Positions 23,876 through 33,625 are shown, numbered from the stretch's first letter. The stretch is 64,000 nt of DNA from Massariosphaeria phaeospora (GCA_011032825.1 JAADJZ010000002.1:1674001-1738000), one strand, 5' to 3'. Made by a program: numbers and translations. The notes: a model not told the origin generated them from the sequence alone.

Positions 23876-25193
23876 ATGATTGGAACAGTTCGACAAAAAG
23901 CGCAGATCGGTTTATACAGTGCTTCGTTGTTCTTGGCTACCGTTGCGGTCGTGTGTCGATTCTGGTCACGCAAGATTACGGGCACAAAATGGCAGCTCAA
24001 CGACTATTTCATGCTTCTTGCCTATGTGAGTATAGTACCATGCAGATACAAGTTTTGGCTAACGGAACATAGTTAAGTGTACTCGGTCTCTCAATCGCAG
24101 CGAATTTAGGTACCAAGTACTGCGCATCTAACATGTATCGAGCTAACAACGATAGCCGTCACCCAGGGTGAATTAGGCGTACATGTTTCCGACATTCCAA
24201 AACGCCTTCTCCCAAAGATAATACCGTACAATCTAAAGGTGAGGCATATCCTGCCCAACCGTCCTAGGAGTACTCTGACGAGTGTAGATGATGATTGTGA
24301 TCCCTTTCTTTTTAGTTTGCAGCTCATTTCTCGTTAAGATGTCAATAACGCATTTTTACATCATATTGTTCCCCAATACCTGGATACAACGCATTTGCAG
24401 AGTTCAGCTGTATCTCTTACTTGGTTGTTGTATCGGCGGAATAGTTTCCTGCTTCCTAATGTGTCGACCTTTAGCATACACCTGGAACAAAAGCATACCA
24501 GGAGGGAAGTGTTTCGATATCAAAGACTTCTGGTTAGGGATCAGTATCGTGGGGCTATTTTTCGACCTCTCATTGGTTATACTGCCAATACCGGTCTTCT
24601 GGAACCTGAGGATGAGCTGGAGGAAGAAGGCCAAGCTGATCCTGCTTTTCGGTCTCGGTCTTTTGTCAGTCACCCCCGGTATCAAGGAAAAATAATGTAT
24701 GCTGACAAGAGACAGTATCTGCATCTTCTCAGCACTGCGCGTCTACTACGACGAACGCATGAACTTCAAAGACCTAACGTGGACAGCTGCACCAGCCGTT
24801 ATGTGCACAGTGCCCGAGCCTTCCCTCAGCGTCGTAGCGGGCTGTCTACCCATCACGGTCCCTCTCTTCACGCGCGCGTCCACCGCCGTCAAATCGTCGA
24901 TAATGTCGCGGTCGAGGACCATACTCACGGGATCGAGGGCGAACGGCACGGACAGGAGAAAGTCGTTACCGCCAAACGAGACGAATAACTTCCAGAGGTT
25001 ACACGATCACTTGTATCCGATGACCGCGATTGTGGTCTCTAGAGGGAGTATGGATCGTGGAGCTGGGGGAGCCGACGAGACGGAGAGGGCTGGACCGCCG
25101 GTGGGAAGGAGGAATTTTGCTAGTTTTAGTGGGATTAGGGTTTTGAGTGAGGTGCATGTGGATTCTGAAGTTTATGAAGATCTCGGAAGATAG
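23876..25193 (+). CDS. Fungal rhodopsin-domain integral membrane protein
   Basis: Five exons proposed: 23876..24025, 24073..24109, 24156..24238, 24288..24664 and 24716..25193, about 374 residues. The last intron donor (GTCAGT at 24665) is less certain than the others. Several hydrophobic helices are visible, with WQLNDYFMLLAY after helix 1, SFLVKMSITHFYI, MCRPLAYTWNKS and CFDIKDFWLGIS. These match the PF20684 (CFEM-GPCR-like) 'rhodopsin domain' family of Ascomycota. Exon 5 begins in the last helix (ICIFSALRVYY) and ends in a Ser/Arg-rich cytosolic tail of about 90 residues. The name is historical; no retinal-binding Lys is evident. Signalling or receptor roles are suspected in the family but unproven. 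Confidence 0.85.
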
Positions 25194-25727
25194 AGACCGC
25201 ATTTGGAACTTTCAAAACCCTTGGGCTTAGCAGTCAAGGTTATACGATTACACGATACAAAATCCATGGCACTGTGTGGTGAGTAATGGAGTGAGGCAGG
25301 TTTGGACTGAAATCACAACTATCGCTGTTCTTGTCCCAGGATCATAGGCTTCAGAAATGATTGCAGCATCCAAATTTGAAAACGGATGCTCGTTCGTCAC
25401 ATGAGCTCGAAAAATAACGTCTAACTTACGTAACTAGCTCCCTCGGTTCCTGCACGTCCGTTCTTCACCTCCTTCCACTTCGACAGAGCACTCACGACTT
25501 CATTCATCGACCAGTCACCGCCCACCTTGTAACTGTGAGAACAACCCTTCTACTGGTAGCGGCGTGTCTCTCAAAAACGAACTGTTCTGAAAACAAAAGA
25601 AGCTCATCGCAATCAGCTCGCGAAAACCTTTCTCCAGTCTTCACACGCCAATATCCGCACGCAACCCTCTGACGGAAAACCTGATCGGCACTTAAAATAT
25701 TACCTGTCCTTCGTACATGCCGTCATA
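25194..25727. other. Intergenic spacer
   Basis: About 530 bases, promoter side of the APH-like gene. No exon with support seen. Confidence 0.4.
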
Positions 25728-26587
25728 ATGAGTTGGCTTCGGTACCTTGTACCTGCACTTCTCTTGCCTACCTTCACGATTACCTCCGTTCCTTCCCGTG
25801 CTACTACTGCCGTTGGTGTGGCATTCCGTTTGACAACCAGATCGCGGCCCTTCCATTTGGACTGGTATTAGAATGGTCAGACGGTACGCGGCTTGAAGAG
25901 GTAGCGGCAACCATGATAGCGCGGTCTGCAGGCTTTCCAGTGCCAAAGATCGTCTCATACGGCGAGCATCCCGACACACCTCATGCACCGGTGTCAATAC
26001 TTATGACCCGCATACCAGGAAAGGACTTGGGCGACCCTGAATTTTATGAGGGCATGGCAGATGACGAGCGGGAGAGCATCTTCGCGGAACTACAGTGCAT
26101 CCTACAAGTCATGCGGAAATGGTCTAACCCACGGGGCAAAGAGCAGATCTGTTCAGTGTTAGGTACAGCAGTCAGGAGCGTGCGCATCCCCAGTCACGCA
26201 GTCGGACCGTGTGAATCGGAATCGGAGTTTAACGACCACCTCTTCAGTTTTCTCTCCAGTCGCAGCTTCGAAACTCGAGAAAAGTTCGAAGAGATGGTAG
26301 AGATTGCTGAAAGACTGCGAAAAATGCGGCATTCAATTGTCTTTACTCATGGCGATCTAAAGCATCATAATATTATGGTTTTAGGTGGTCACGTTTCGGG
26401 GTTCCTGGACTGGGAATCTGCGGGCTGGTATCCGGAATATTGGGAGTTTACTACACCGCTAAGATTTGGCCCGAAGGACTTTTGGTATAATGAGTTGGTG
26501 TGGAAACTGGGGGGCGACAAATACGCGGCGGAACTGGAGAGTGAGAAAGCGCTGGTTCCCCTTACGGTCGATGCTTGGGCATGGTAG
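25728..26587 (+). CDS. APH-family (aminoglycoside-phosphotransferase-like) kinase, N-terminus out of frame
   Basis: The body from about 25830 to 26587 is a clear fungal APH-like protein. ALPFGLVLEWSDGTRLEE and GFPVPKIVSYGEHPDTPHAP form the N-lobe. The catalytic loop is FTHGDLKHHNIM (HGDxxxxN) and the metal-binding Asp is in FLDWESAGWYPEYWE. ATG 25728 begins MSWLRYLVPALL, which resembles the usual start of these proteins, but lies in a different frame from the body. The body frame is open back to 25685 without an ATG, and there reads AYLHDYLRSFPCYYCRWCG. A 1-nt frameshift near 25765 is the simplest reading. A 101-nt intron with donor at 25749 and acceptor at 25849 would also restore frame but would remove the N-lobe start. 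The family is expanded in filamentous fungi; substrates are mostly unknown. Confidence 0.75.
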
Positions 26588-26952
26588 ATGTCGGTTCACA
26601 GGTGTGAAAGGGAAAAACAAGTGCACAAGTAACTAATCTCTGTATATTGGTTCGTGTGTGTCCTATCTACGATAGGACGAGATAGTTCTATACACCGCTC
26701 ATGAGCTTGCCCTGTGTTTGCTACTACACGAAGTAGCGGTAAGGAGAGCTGCATGCCTGCGCCGTGTGTACGTTACACAGCACCCAGCTGTGCAGGAGCA
26801 AGGGGGTACAAACAGTAGATATCTTGAATTATTTCCTTAAAGAGTATTGGGACTCCTGATTGGGTCGGATCTGAGACCAATGCTGTGGACGGAGTTGGAG
26901 ATTGCAAATGTTTGCTTGTACGGAGCTGAGACGACTGTGGAGATAAAAGTCG
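26588..26952. other. Intergenic spacer
   Basis: About 365 bases after the APH-like gene. Nothing recognised. Confidence 0.4.
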
Positions 26953-27529
26953 ATGGCTATTGACTTGAGTGAACTCGAACAAGTCGTCAACGGTATAGAG
27001 ACCAATTTGAAGGCTACCAACGGGCCCGTAGATTCGTTTTTCCTTCTCAGAAATCAAATTTTCGGTCCCAGCGAAGTTCTTTGGTAGTTTCAACGATAAG
27101 ATGAAGGAGCAGTTTGAATCTGCTGCAAAAGACATCGATAACACCGTCGACGGGATGTTTATGGAGGCGGGTATCAGCGGCTTCGGTCTGCTCCGTGAGA
27201 TGGGTGCGAAGATGACAGATATGCAGGGTGAGCTGGTTCGGCGAAGACAGTAAGGCTACGATGAGGAGAACCTTAATATGGCGGGAAGGCTACTCAAAGC
27301 TATGCTCCAGTAAGAGAAATCCAATCAGTCTATACGCAGCCCAGAGTACGCGATAGACCAGATACGTGGTATTGAGGGTGTTCCAGAAGCCTTCGGTTCG
27401 CTTACTCGAGAGGAGGCGCGGAGTCACATTCCCACCCTAGCGAAGTATGTCGTGGGAACGGAAGGCCATGCGCTCTTCAAGGACGGCAAATTCTGGATCG
27501 CGGCTGATGATGCCACTTTACGCCTCTAG
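26953..27529 (+). CDS. Possible small multi-exon gene of unknown family (or relic)
   Basis: Not recognised. ATG 26953 opens MAIDLSELEQVVN. An intron 26993..27050 (GTATAG to a pyrimidine-rich TTCTCAG) connects it to VPAKFFGSFNDKMKEQFES and GMFMEAGISGFGLLREMG, which look like real, mainly helical protein. The frame meets TAA at 27251 and 27311, both removable by an intron 27250..27339 (GTAAGG to CGCAG) that keeps frame; other splice choices exist. It continues through GVPEAFGSLTREEARSHIP and EGHALFKDGKFWIAADD to TAG at 27527, giving about 142 residues. An open frame of the same phase goes on to about 27690 (DWPDDDDKSTSKVLW), so the stop may be a disabling mutation or lie in a further intron. 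Confidence 0.4.
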
Positions 27530-28156
27530 GATTGGCCAGACGACGATGACAAGTCCACGTCAAAAGTGCTTTGGATTTCGAGCCCGGACGAGTCGTCGCT
27601 AACTTCGACATCAAGCGCGCAAGACGCTGCCATGACAGCCGCTGTCTTATGTTGTGAGGGCGGAGGAGAGGTTCTTTGCGGAGAAACCTTCTAAGGAGGT
27701 TATGAGAGTTGGAAAGAGAGTCGTGTAGCTAGAGTTGATCGCTTCACTTGAATCCCCTTCCGTCGTTACTTGAACTCGACGGCAAACTCCTTTGCCACCA
27801 TCCCTCTGTTATAGTTCATTGTCAATTTAGATAGACTTTTGGGCAATCCTCTTGATAGTATAGGAGATTTTAGCAGTATGTAAACTTACTACTTGTATCC
27901 TTACAAAGCCCTATCGTATCTAGCCATAATAGGTAACGTCTAGAACAGAACTACTTGTATAGGTAAGAGGGCCTCGATCAGAGGGGCGCATCAGCAACGA
28001 CATTATAGTAGCGGGGTGTCGCACTGTTTAATCATCTGTAGTCGTAGGGGGTCGATTGAGTGGACTCGCTTAACGATCCGCTTCCGGCCTAGTACCTTCT
28101 TATTTTCATCCGAACATCCATCAGATACAATCCTCTCAGCGTCTTCGCACCGAGCA
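27530..28156. other. Intergenic region, possible 3' remainder of the preceding gene
   Basis: The first 160 bases still read as protein-like sequence in the phase of the upstream gene. The rest, to the methyltransferase start, shows nothing. Confidence 0.35.
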
Positions 28157-28927
28157 ATGTCCTCAGAGGACGAATCACGAGCACTCGGAAGCCCTCACTT
28201 CTGGGACGAGCGATATTCCAAAGCTGGCGACAACGACGAGCCAACGCACGAATGGTTCCGCGCTTTCGACGCCCTCGGACCCTACTTTGAAAAGCATCTC
28301 TTCACGCCCCGCAAACCGGCTTCGAATCCGCGGATCTTGCACTTGGGAAGTGGTGATAGCGTACAGTAGCGAAAGATCTTAGCTCTAATGTTGAAAGCTG
28401 ACGAGTAGCATAGACAATACCGTATGACCTGCTGAAACGCGGTTATGCCAAACAGCTTTGCGTGGACTTTTCGTTGGTGGTAGTCGATCTGATGAAATCG
28501 CGGCATGTGGACGACGCGCAAAGTGTGGAATGGAGAGTCGCCGATGTGCGCGATATGTCTGAGATCGAGACGAAATCCATTGATGTTGCTTTCGACAAGG
28601 GGACGCTCGACGCGATGATTTACGGGAGCCCCTGGAGTCCGCCGGATGAGGTGATGGAGAATAGCGGGAAGTATATCAATGAGGTATGTACTCCGTACGT
28701 GACGCGACGCGACGTCTGGTTCAGAGACGGTGTAGCTAACTAAATCCATGTAGGTTTTGAGGGTGTTGAAAGACGATGGCGTGTTTTTATACGTTACCTA
28801 TCGACAGCCGCACTTCGTTAAGCCGATCTTGAATCGCAATAATGAATGGCAATTGGAGATGGATACGATGGGAGAGGGAGATAGCTTCGAGTATTACGGA
28901 TTTATTCTCAGAAAGCATCTCGAATGA
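28157..28927 (+). CDS. SAM-dependent methyltransferase, eEF1A-lysine-methyltransferase-like
   Basis: Exons 28157..28360, 28414..28683 and 28754..28927, 215 residues. The start is PHFWDERYSK, typical of this family. The SAM motif I, ILHLGSGDS|TIPYDLLKRGY, is split by intron 1. VADVRDM gives the motif III region, and FDKGTLDAM is the 'DKGTLDA' block characteristic of the METTL13/EEF1AKMT4-type group. The C-terminus has VLRVLKDDGVFLYVTYRQPHF, the usual post-motif strand. Family members methylate lysines or the N-terminus of translation elongation factor 1A; the exact target here is inferred. Start ATG 28157 gives a short acidic leader before the conserved WDERY. Confidence 0.9.
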
Positions 28928-29415
28928 TGCGATACAGGTTATTACTAGATATAAACTATTCTGCTAGTTAAAAGTCGCTTTACAGAGTCTTCCCGGTGCT
29001 TCTATAAAACCGTTTCAAGACTACATTTCGATCCGGTGACATCACCGATCGCTGATCGGTGATCGCAACATCCAGGTCACATTCCAGACCGTTCTCCTGA
29101 TCCGCACGTTCCACACTCAAAACTGGCAGATACCCCGGTCCTGGGGCTGAAACGTGCGTGGAAAGCAGCCGTGCATCGGCTCAATGCACCTGCCCCTAGA
29201 CCTTACCTAGATAGTCTACCCGTTAACCCGTGCGGCACGAACGCCAACAACCTTGGAACCTTTCAACGGCAGACGCGGGCATCTCCCGCCGTTCACATCG
29301 AGGGGGCGTCTACGCTCTCGCCTGCTTTGCACTTCGATGTCTGTTACGGAGGACCGTTGCGAGCCGATATACATATTCTCATTTAATTAGGTATATTGCG
29401 TAGAGACGAGCGTAT
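28928..29415. other. Convergent spacer containing a perfect palindrome
   Basis: About 490 bases between the methyltransferase and the first secreted paralogue. The only structure seen is the 23-bp inverted repeat at 29041..29063. Confidence 0.5.
29041..29063. repeat. Perfect inverted repeat, 10-bp arms with 3-bp loop
   Basis: Arms ATCACCGATC and GATCGGTGAT around GCT. It lies in the spacer between two convergent genes, so it could be a transcript 3'-end hairpin or a protein-binding dyad. Confidence 0.9.
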
Positions 29416-30345
29416 CTAGACCCTCAACTCCTCATTCGCAGCAACAGTCGCTGATCCGCCTCCCCTCGCCTCAGCCAGTAACTGAGCGCCTACCACACTG
29501 CCATCGCTCTTACTCTTGAAGACACCCGAGATGGCCATCAAGCCCGCAAACGGCTGGTACACGTACTCTTCCTCCCACACTTCCTGTCCCTTGTACGTGA
29601 CGGTTTGGTTGAAGCCATTGAACTGCATATCTTTCAGGTAGTTCCCCACCGTCTTGGTGGCCGAGACGCGGCCGTTGTTGTCGAGAGTTTGCTCGACGAT
29701 GTCGCCGTTCTGCGCAAGGATGCGGTTGGTGTGCGTGTTGCCCGAGAAGTCGTTCACCGAGTAAAGAATGTTGTTCTCGAGCTCCAATTGCATCAGGTTC
29801 AGAGCACGCTTGCTGTTGGAGGTGTCCTCTCCGACCACATCGCCGACTAGTTCGCCGGTCTGGTTGATGATGTTTCCGAGTCCGGAACCGAGTTCGGCTA
29901 TGATGGGATTGAGATCGATAGAATTCAACGTATCGTTAATCATGATAACGAGGTTCTCCAGGCGGGCCTCGAGCAAAACCTTCGCCGTGACATTTTGGAT
30001 GAGCAGTTGGACTTTGGCGATACTTATGTCGACACCAGCATTGAACTGGAGAAGCTGGAGGACTTGTGCATCCAGGTTGATCTTCGCGGTCAGGTTCTGG
30101 ACTTCGATGTTGATTTCGCCGACGTGGACTGAAGCATTCAGGAAGACGTCAGGCTCCGGGATCCCGCTGGATACATCAGAGGGAACTTTGGTGTTTTCGG
30201 TCTCGAAAAGAACGGCAAGGGGATCGCCATCCTGTCGAACATCGAGTTTGTATCCTGTATAACCGTCATCGTCGGTGATAGATTGGCAGCCGGCGAGGGT
30301 TGAGAGCAGCAATAGACTGATGAACGATAGTAGTGAGTGCATCAT
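29416..30345 (-). CDS. Secreted protein of unknown function, paralogue 1 of a divergent pair
   Basis: Single exon, 309 residues. A hydrophobic signal sequence (MMHSLLSFISLLLLSTLAG) is followed by a short variable stretch. A repetitive core from about residue 65 to 175 reads PDVFLNASVHVGEINIEVQ, INLDAQV, QFNAGVDISIAKVQLLIQ, VLLEARLENLV, SIDLNPI and GELVGDVVG. The core is rich in short alternating hydrophobic strands and has several N-glycosylation sequons. The same block order occurs in the gene at 30837..31676 on the opposite strand. A KR near residue 189 (SNSKRALNL) could be a processing site. The second half, with GQEVWEEEYVYQPFAGLMAI, corresponds to the paralogue's FSYEPLNALVDI. I do not recognise a named family. 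Confidence 0.85.
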   Translation of the reverse strand: MMHSLLSFISLLLLSTLAGCQSITDDDGYTGYKLDVRQDGDPLAVLFETENTKVPSDVSSGIPEPDVFLNASVHVGEINIEVQNLTAKINLDAQVLQLLQFNAGVDISIAKVQLLIQNVTAKVLLEARLENLVIMINDTLNSIDLNPIIAELGSGLGNIINQTGELVGDVVGEDTSNSKRALNLMQLELENNILYSVNDFSGNTHTNRILAQNGDIVEQTLDNNGRVSATKTVGNYLKDMQFNGFNQTVTYKGQEVWEEEYVYQPFAGLMAISGVFKSKSDGSVVGAQLLAEARGGGSATVAANEELRV

Positions 30346-30836
30346 GCTGAAGAGAATGGACGCAGCTTAAACGGCTACGAAGTGTGAAAGAATGGATGGG
30401 AGAGAGCTAAACGTGAGCTGTCAGTCTGTCAATTCCAAGAAGGGGGACGTCGTTGACAAAAGGTTCGGCAGCGCGACGGGCAACATGGGTGCATGATAAA
30501 CTCGGTATCAGGCAAATCCAAAGGTCCATGAGAATTGGATTAAGGAGACCAATCTGCGTGCTTCACCACTCCAGAAATCAGGTATTTGGAGCGCTATTCC
30601 CAATCCGAGGGGTTCGTTCCTGGGATCCCTCTGTAACAGCCCTGTCAAATGCCCTGGCCTCGGTTGCGTTGCTTTTATCCGAAATTAGTTCATAGGAAAC
30701 ACGACTTGCCATCGCCTAACCGACTTCCTTAAAGTTAACAGGGACGTAGATAATCTTCATCCCACTTCAACGCTCCTTGCGCTTCACTCTTTTTTCGCTC
30801 ATTCCAACTCGCCGTCGCTTCGTTGAACTCACAAAC
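30346..30836. promoter_or_regulatory. Shared divergent promoter region of the two secreted paralogues
   Basis: 490 bases between the two start codons. It should contain both promoters, so the pair may be co-regulated. No specific site identified. Confidence 0.5.
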
Positions 30837-31676
30837 ATGCCGTCACTCTTTTCTCTCCGCATGCTTCTCATCAGTGTCTTTATATTCCTCAACTTGTCTC
30901 CGCAGGTTCTGGCGCAAAGCACTGAGCCACCTCCAGTAACAACTCCGCCGCCCACCGGAAATGGCACGGCGACCCAGCCTCCCCAAGTCACCACTTCTAC
31001 CCCTCCAGATGTCTATCTCAATGTTCCCGAACTCCATGTTGGCCGCATTGAACTCATTGTCGAAGAATTGCAAGCCGACATCAACTTGAACGCAAAAGTG
31101 GCAGGTCTCGTCCAAATCAACGCTGGAGTCCAGGTCTCTGTACAAAAGATCAACATCACTATTGCGGACGTCGACGTGAAGCTCGAGCTCATCGTGCGCC
31201 TCGGCAACCTCGTGGAGATTGTTGGGCGCGTATTTGACTCGCTCGACCTTAACCCGCTGCTTATCGGCCTTATCAACAACGTCACCGACTTGGTTGGCGA
31301 CGTAATCGGTGCCGTTGACGGTCTCCTTGGCTCAATCACGCAAGGCGGCAAGACTCTCAACTTCCTCGTCGACAACCTCGGGAACATCGTACAGGAAGTC
31401 GTTGGTGGAGCAGGTGGCGCACTCCCACAGATCATCGGAAACTACCTCCAGAACATGACGCAAGTTGGAGACCAGAAGAATGTTGGCCAGGGTCTCATCC
31501 AGAAGACATTCTCGTATGAGCCTTTGAACGCGCTGGTGGATATCGTCTTCAACACAGCTGGACAAGTCGTCTCGGCCGTCGCCCAGAAGAAGAAGGGCGG
31601 AGGTGCATCTCCATCACCGTCATCCACCCCAATGCCGGTCACGCTGCCCTCCAGCACGCCTACCCCCACACCCTAG
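30837..31676 (+). CDS. Secreted protein of unknown function, paralogue 2 of a divergent pair
   Basis: Single exon, 279 residues from ATG 30837. The signal sequence is MPSLFSLRMLLISVFIFLNL, cleaved probably near VLAQ. A Pro/Thr-rich linker (PPPVTTPPPTGNGTATQPP) follows. The core begins PDVYLNVPELHVGRIELIVEE and contains INLNAKVAGLVQINAGVQVS, VKLELIVRLGNLVEI, SLDLNPL and TDLVGDVIGAVDGLLGS, matching the neighbouring gene block for block. It ends in a Ser/Pro/Thr-rich low-complexity tail (SPSPSSTPMPVTLP), as seen in cell-wall or O-mannosylated proteins, but no GPI hydrophobic end is visible. Function unknown; an extracellular or wall role is inferred from the signal peptide and linkers. Confidence 0.88.
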   Translation: MPSLFSLRMLLISVFIFLNLSPQVLAQSTEPPPVTTPPPTGNGTATQPPQVTTSTPPDVYLNVPELHVGRIELIVEELQADINLNAKVAGLVQINAGVQVSVQKINITIADVDVKLELIVRLGNLVEIVGRVFDSLDLNPLLIGLINNVTDLVGDVIGAVDGLLGSITQGGKTLNFLVDNLGNIVQEVVGGAGGALPQIIGNYLQNMTQVGDQKNVGQGLIQKTFSYEPLNALVDIVFNTAGQVVSAVAQKKKGGGASPSPSSTPMPVTLPSSTPTPTP

Positions 31677-32096
31677 AGCTATTAATAGTATCCACTTAAT
31701 AATATTCTTACACGAGACTCTGTGTCCTGTGCCCTAACACCCAGGGTTTTGACTGTGTTCCGAAGTGTAACAGAATAAGCATGCCGCGTCAAATGCTACC
31801 TACTCATTCCAAGTAATAACGCGTGAGGGGTTGCGGAAACGAGCGGGGCGGAAATTATGAAGTTGAAAGTAGGTAGTAGCAAAGATGGTCCTAATCCAGC
31901 TAGCGCAAGGCTTCACCACGTTGAGATGGGAACAGGGAGCAATGTCGCAAGAAGCGTAAGATCGATACGCAGTTAAGAAGCTACTTAATAAGGAGTTGCT
32001 AATGTAGGTTTTCTTTAACGTTGACATATCCAAATCGTCGAAAGACAAACCACCTAGAAATGCTTCCCAAACTAACCTCGCAGCCAAGATGTCAGT
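31677..32096. other. Convergent intergenic spacer
   Basis: 420 bases between two convergent stops. A 95-codon minus-strand frame here has no domain and no splice link to a neighbour. Confidence 0.45.
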
Positions 32097-33029
32097 TCAG
32101 GCAGTTTCTCCTGTTCGAGTAGTATAGATTTCCACGGAGGGTGTCTTGGGAGCTCGTTTTAGAATATTTCTATTCGATACTTGACGCTTGATGTCTTTCG
32201 GAGATACCTTAGGCTTTAGGTTGAACTTGATACTTAGCTGCGGAGTCGTTCGCTCATCGTTTGGATCAGGCTGTTCATCAAAGCTGTTCTCCGGGTTGCG
32301 CTGTGAGATATGTAGGTCAGTTCTTGATTTCGCTTTCTCGGCTCTGGCTGCTGCCTCTGCTTTGGCTCGCTGTTCCATCTTCCTCAGGATACGATTCTCG
32401 TCAGAATCATGCGTGTCGCGGTCTTCGGCTTGCTGTATCTCCTGGCGTCGCTGCTCAGCCTGCAAGCTGGTGTCTTTCCATGCAATGCATAGACCGTCCT
32501 TCTCTTCCTCTTTGACCAAGCAAATGCCCTCTCGACCGAGAAACTTCACGAACTCGGTCAGAGACGGCCACTTTGTCGCGTTCATGTGCACGTGCTGTTT
32601 GTCTTTGATATATTCGCCGCTGTAGAACCGGTTCGCGTTGACATACTTCTCGCCGTGACTCGTCCGAAGGAGTCGTATAAAGTCGCTGAGAAAATCGCGC
32701 GAAAATTGTTCTGTAGCGGCCCGTGGGTTATCGATCAGCGTATGCATCTGTCGGACGTGTGGTTCGCTCATCGTATGACATCTGAATCCATTTGCATCTC
32801 TGCACTGTTTCTCACAGGCCTGACAATACCACCGAAGCCGCTGAAGGCCTCTAGAAGCCATGTTGTTGGCCAGCCATTTCGGTGTTCCCCGCTCCGCACG
32901 AGGGAGGCATGTTGGGTATGGTCGGAGGTAAAACCGTGGTAGTTTTACTTCAAAACGGTGTGCGCGTTGGTCAAGTGTCTGCAAAGAATTCGTGGCTGAT
33001 TGAAGTGATGTGAGCTGCGTGGAAGGCAT
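32097..33029 (-). CDS. KIN17-like zinc-finger and winged-helix DNA/RNA-binding protein
   Basis: The open frame gives 310 residues from ATG 33029. From about residue 44 it is KIN17: RAERGTPKWLANNMASRGLQ, then a C2H2 finger (WYCQACEKQCRDANGFRCH with the second His in EPHVRQM), then the winged-helix-like domain (FLSDFIRLLRTSHGEKYVNAN, HVHMNATKWPSLTEFVKFLG, CIAWKD). A Lys/Arg/Glu-rich helix follows, and a short basic C-terminus. No C-terminal tandem SH3/KOW region is present. Family members act in DNA replication/repair and pre-mRNA processing in the nucleus. The first 43 residues are not family-like. An ATG at about 32912 (ATGCCTCCC) lies where the family start is expected but is out of frame by one base; a 57-nt in-frame intron (GTAAAA to GGAG) is another option. 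The N-terminus is therefore unsettled. Confidence 0.8.
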   Translation of the reverse strand: MPSTQLTSLQSATNSLQTLDQRAHRFEVKLPRFYLRPYPTCLPRAERGTPKWLANNMASRGLQRLRWYCQACEKQCRDANGFRCHTMSEPHVRQMHTLIDNPRAATEQFSRDFLSDFIRLLRTSHGEKYVNANRFYSGEYIKDKQHVHMNATKWPSLTEFVKFLGREGICLVKEEEKDGLCIAWKDTSLQAEQRRQEIQQAEDRDTHDSDENRILRKMEQRAKAEAAARAEKAKSRTDLHISQRNPENSFDEQPDPNDERTTPQLSIKFNLKPKVSPKDIKRQVSNRNILKRAPKTPSVEIYTTRTGETA

Positions 33030-33050
33030 GGACCTGCAGTTTGCCGCGAC

Positions 33051-33434
33051 TTGCGCGAGCTTGGCAAAGCACGTGCACTCAGCTTAGTAAGCCACGACGA
33101 TTGTGACTGGGCTGAGGATGACGCTGCAGGTGAACATAGCGACACGACGCCACCCGACTTATGCGAGTGCTACAAATCTAGTCGCATCGGGTACCTAATG
33201 TTGGGAGACCCAGATAAGTTATGGGAGCTCCTCATTCCAACACACAGTATACAGCGAGTTGAGCTGATTCATACGCTCCGAGGAGCCCGAGAAGACAAGC
33301 CGAGTCCAATGCGAATTGACCTACTGAACGCAGTTTCTGCCGAAGCTACGGAAGCTACGGATCCTAGGGACACAGTCTTCGCCCTGAGTTCTGTGTGGTT
33401 CACGTTTTCTCTGGTGGCAGAACACCGTTCGTGA
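33051..33434 (+). pseudogene. Fragment resembling a HET (heterokaryon incompatibility) domain protein
   Basis: A 128-codon frame without an intact start. Its end, LIHTLRGAREDKPSP then LLNAVSAEATEATDPRDTVFALSS, matches the 'L..LR....ATDPRD.VYALLG' block that follows the HET domain core in fungal incompatibility proteins. No upstream HET core is present, since the KIN17 gene begins immediately upstream on the other strand. Downstream, no continuation is seen before the DUF7580 gene. Best read as a truncated relic. Confidence 0.5.
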
Positions 33435-33625
33435 TTCGGAACCGTTTCTCCGCGCCATTTAGCTTCACGTAGCCTTTCAACTCGTTGGTGAATGGTACGT
33501 AGAAGGTTTGATGCGGGGGGAAGCTATGTTGAGACGGGATGGTGGAGACGGAGTTATGTTCTGCTTGTATAGACCTTTTCTTCACCAATACAAAGTGCAT
33601 GGAGGGCATATCACGATTTCTTGAA

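Noticed and set aside
27251..27313. TAA codons at 27251 and 27311 as proof of a pseudogene
   Set aside because: Both lie inside a plausible 90-nt intron starting GTAAGG, so they do not by themselves show decay.
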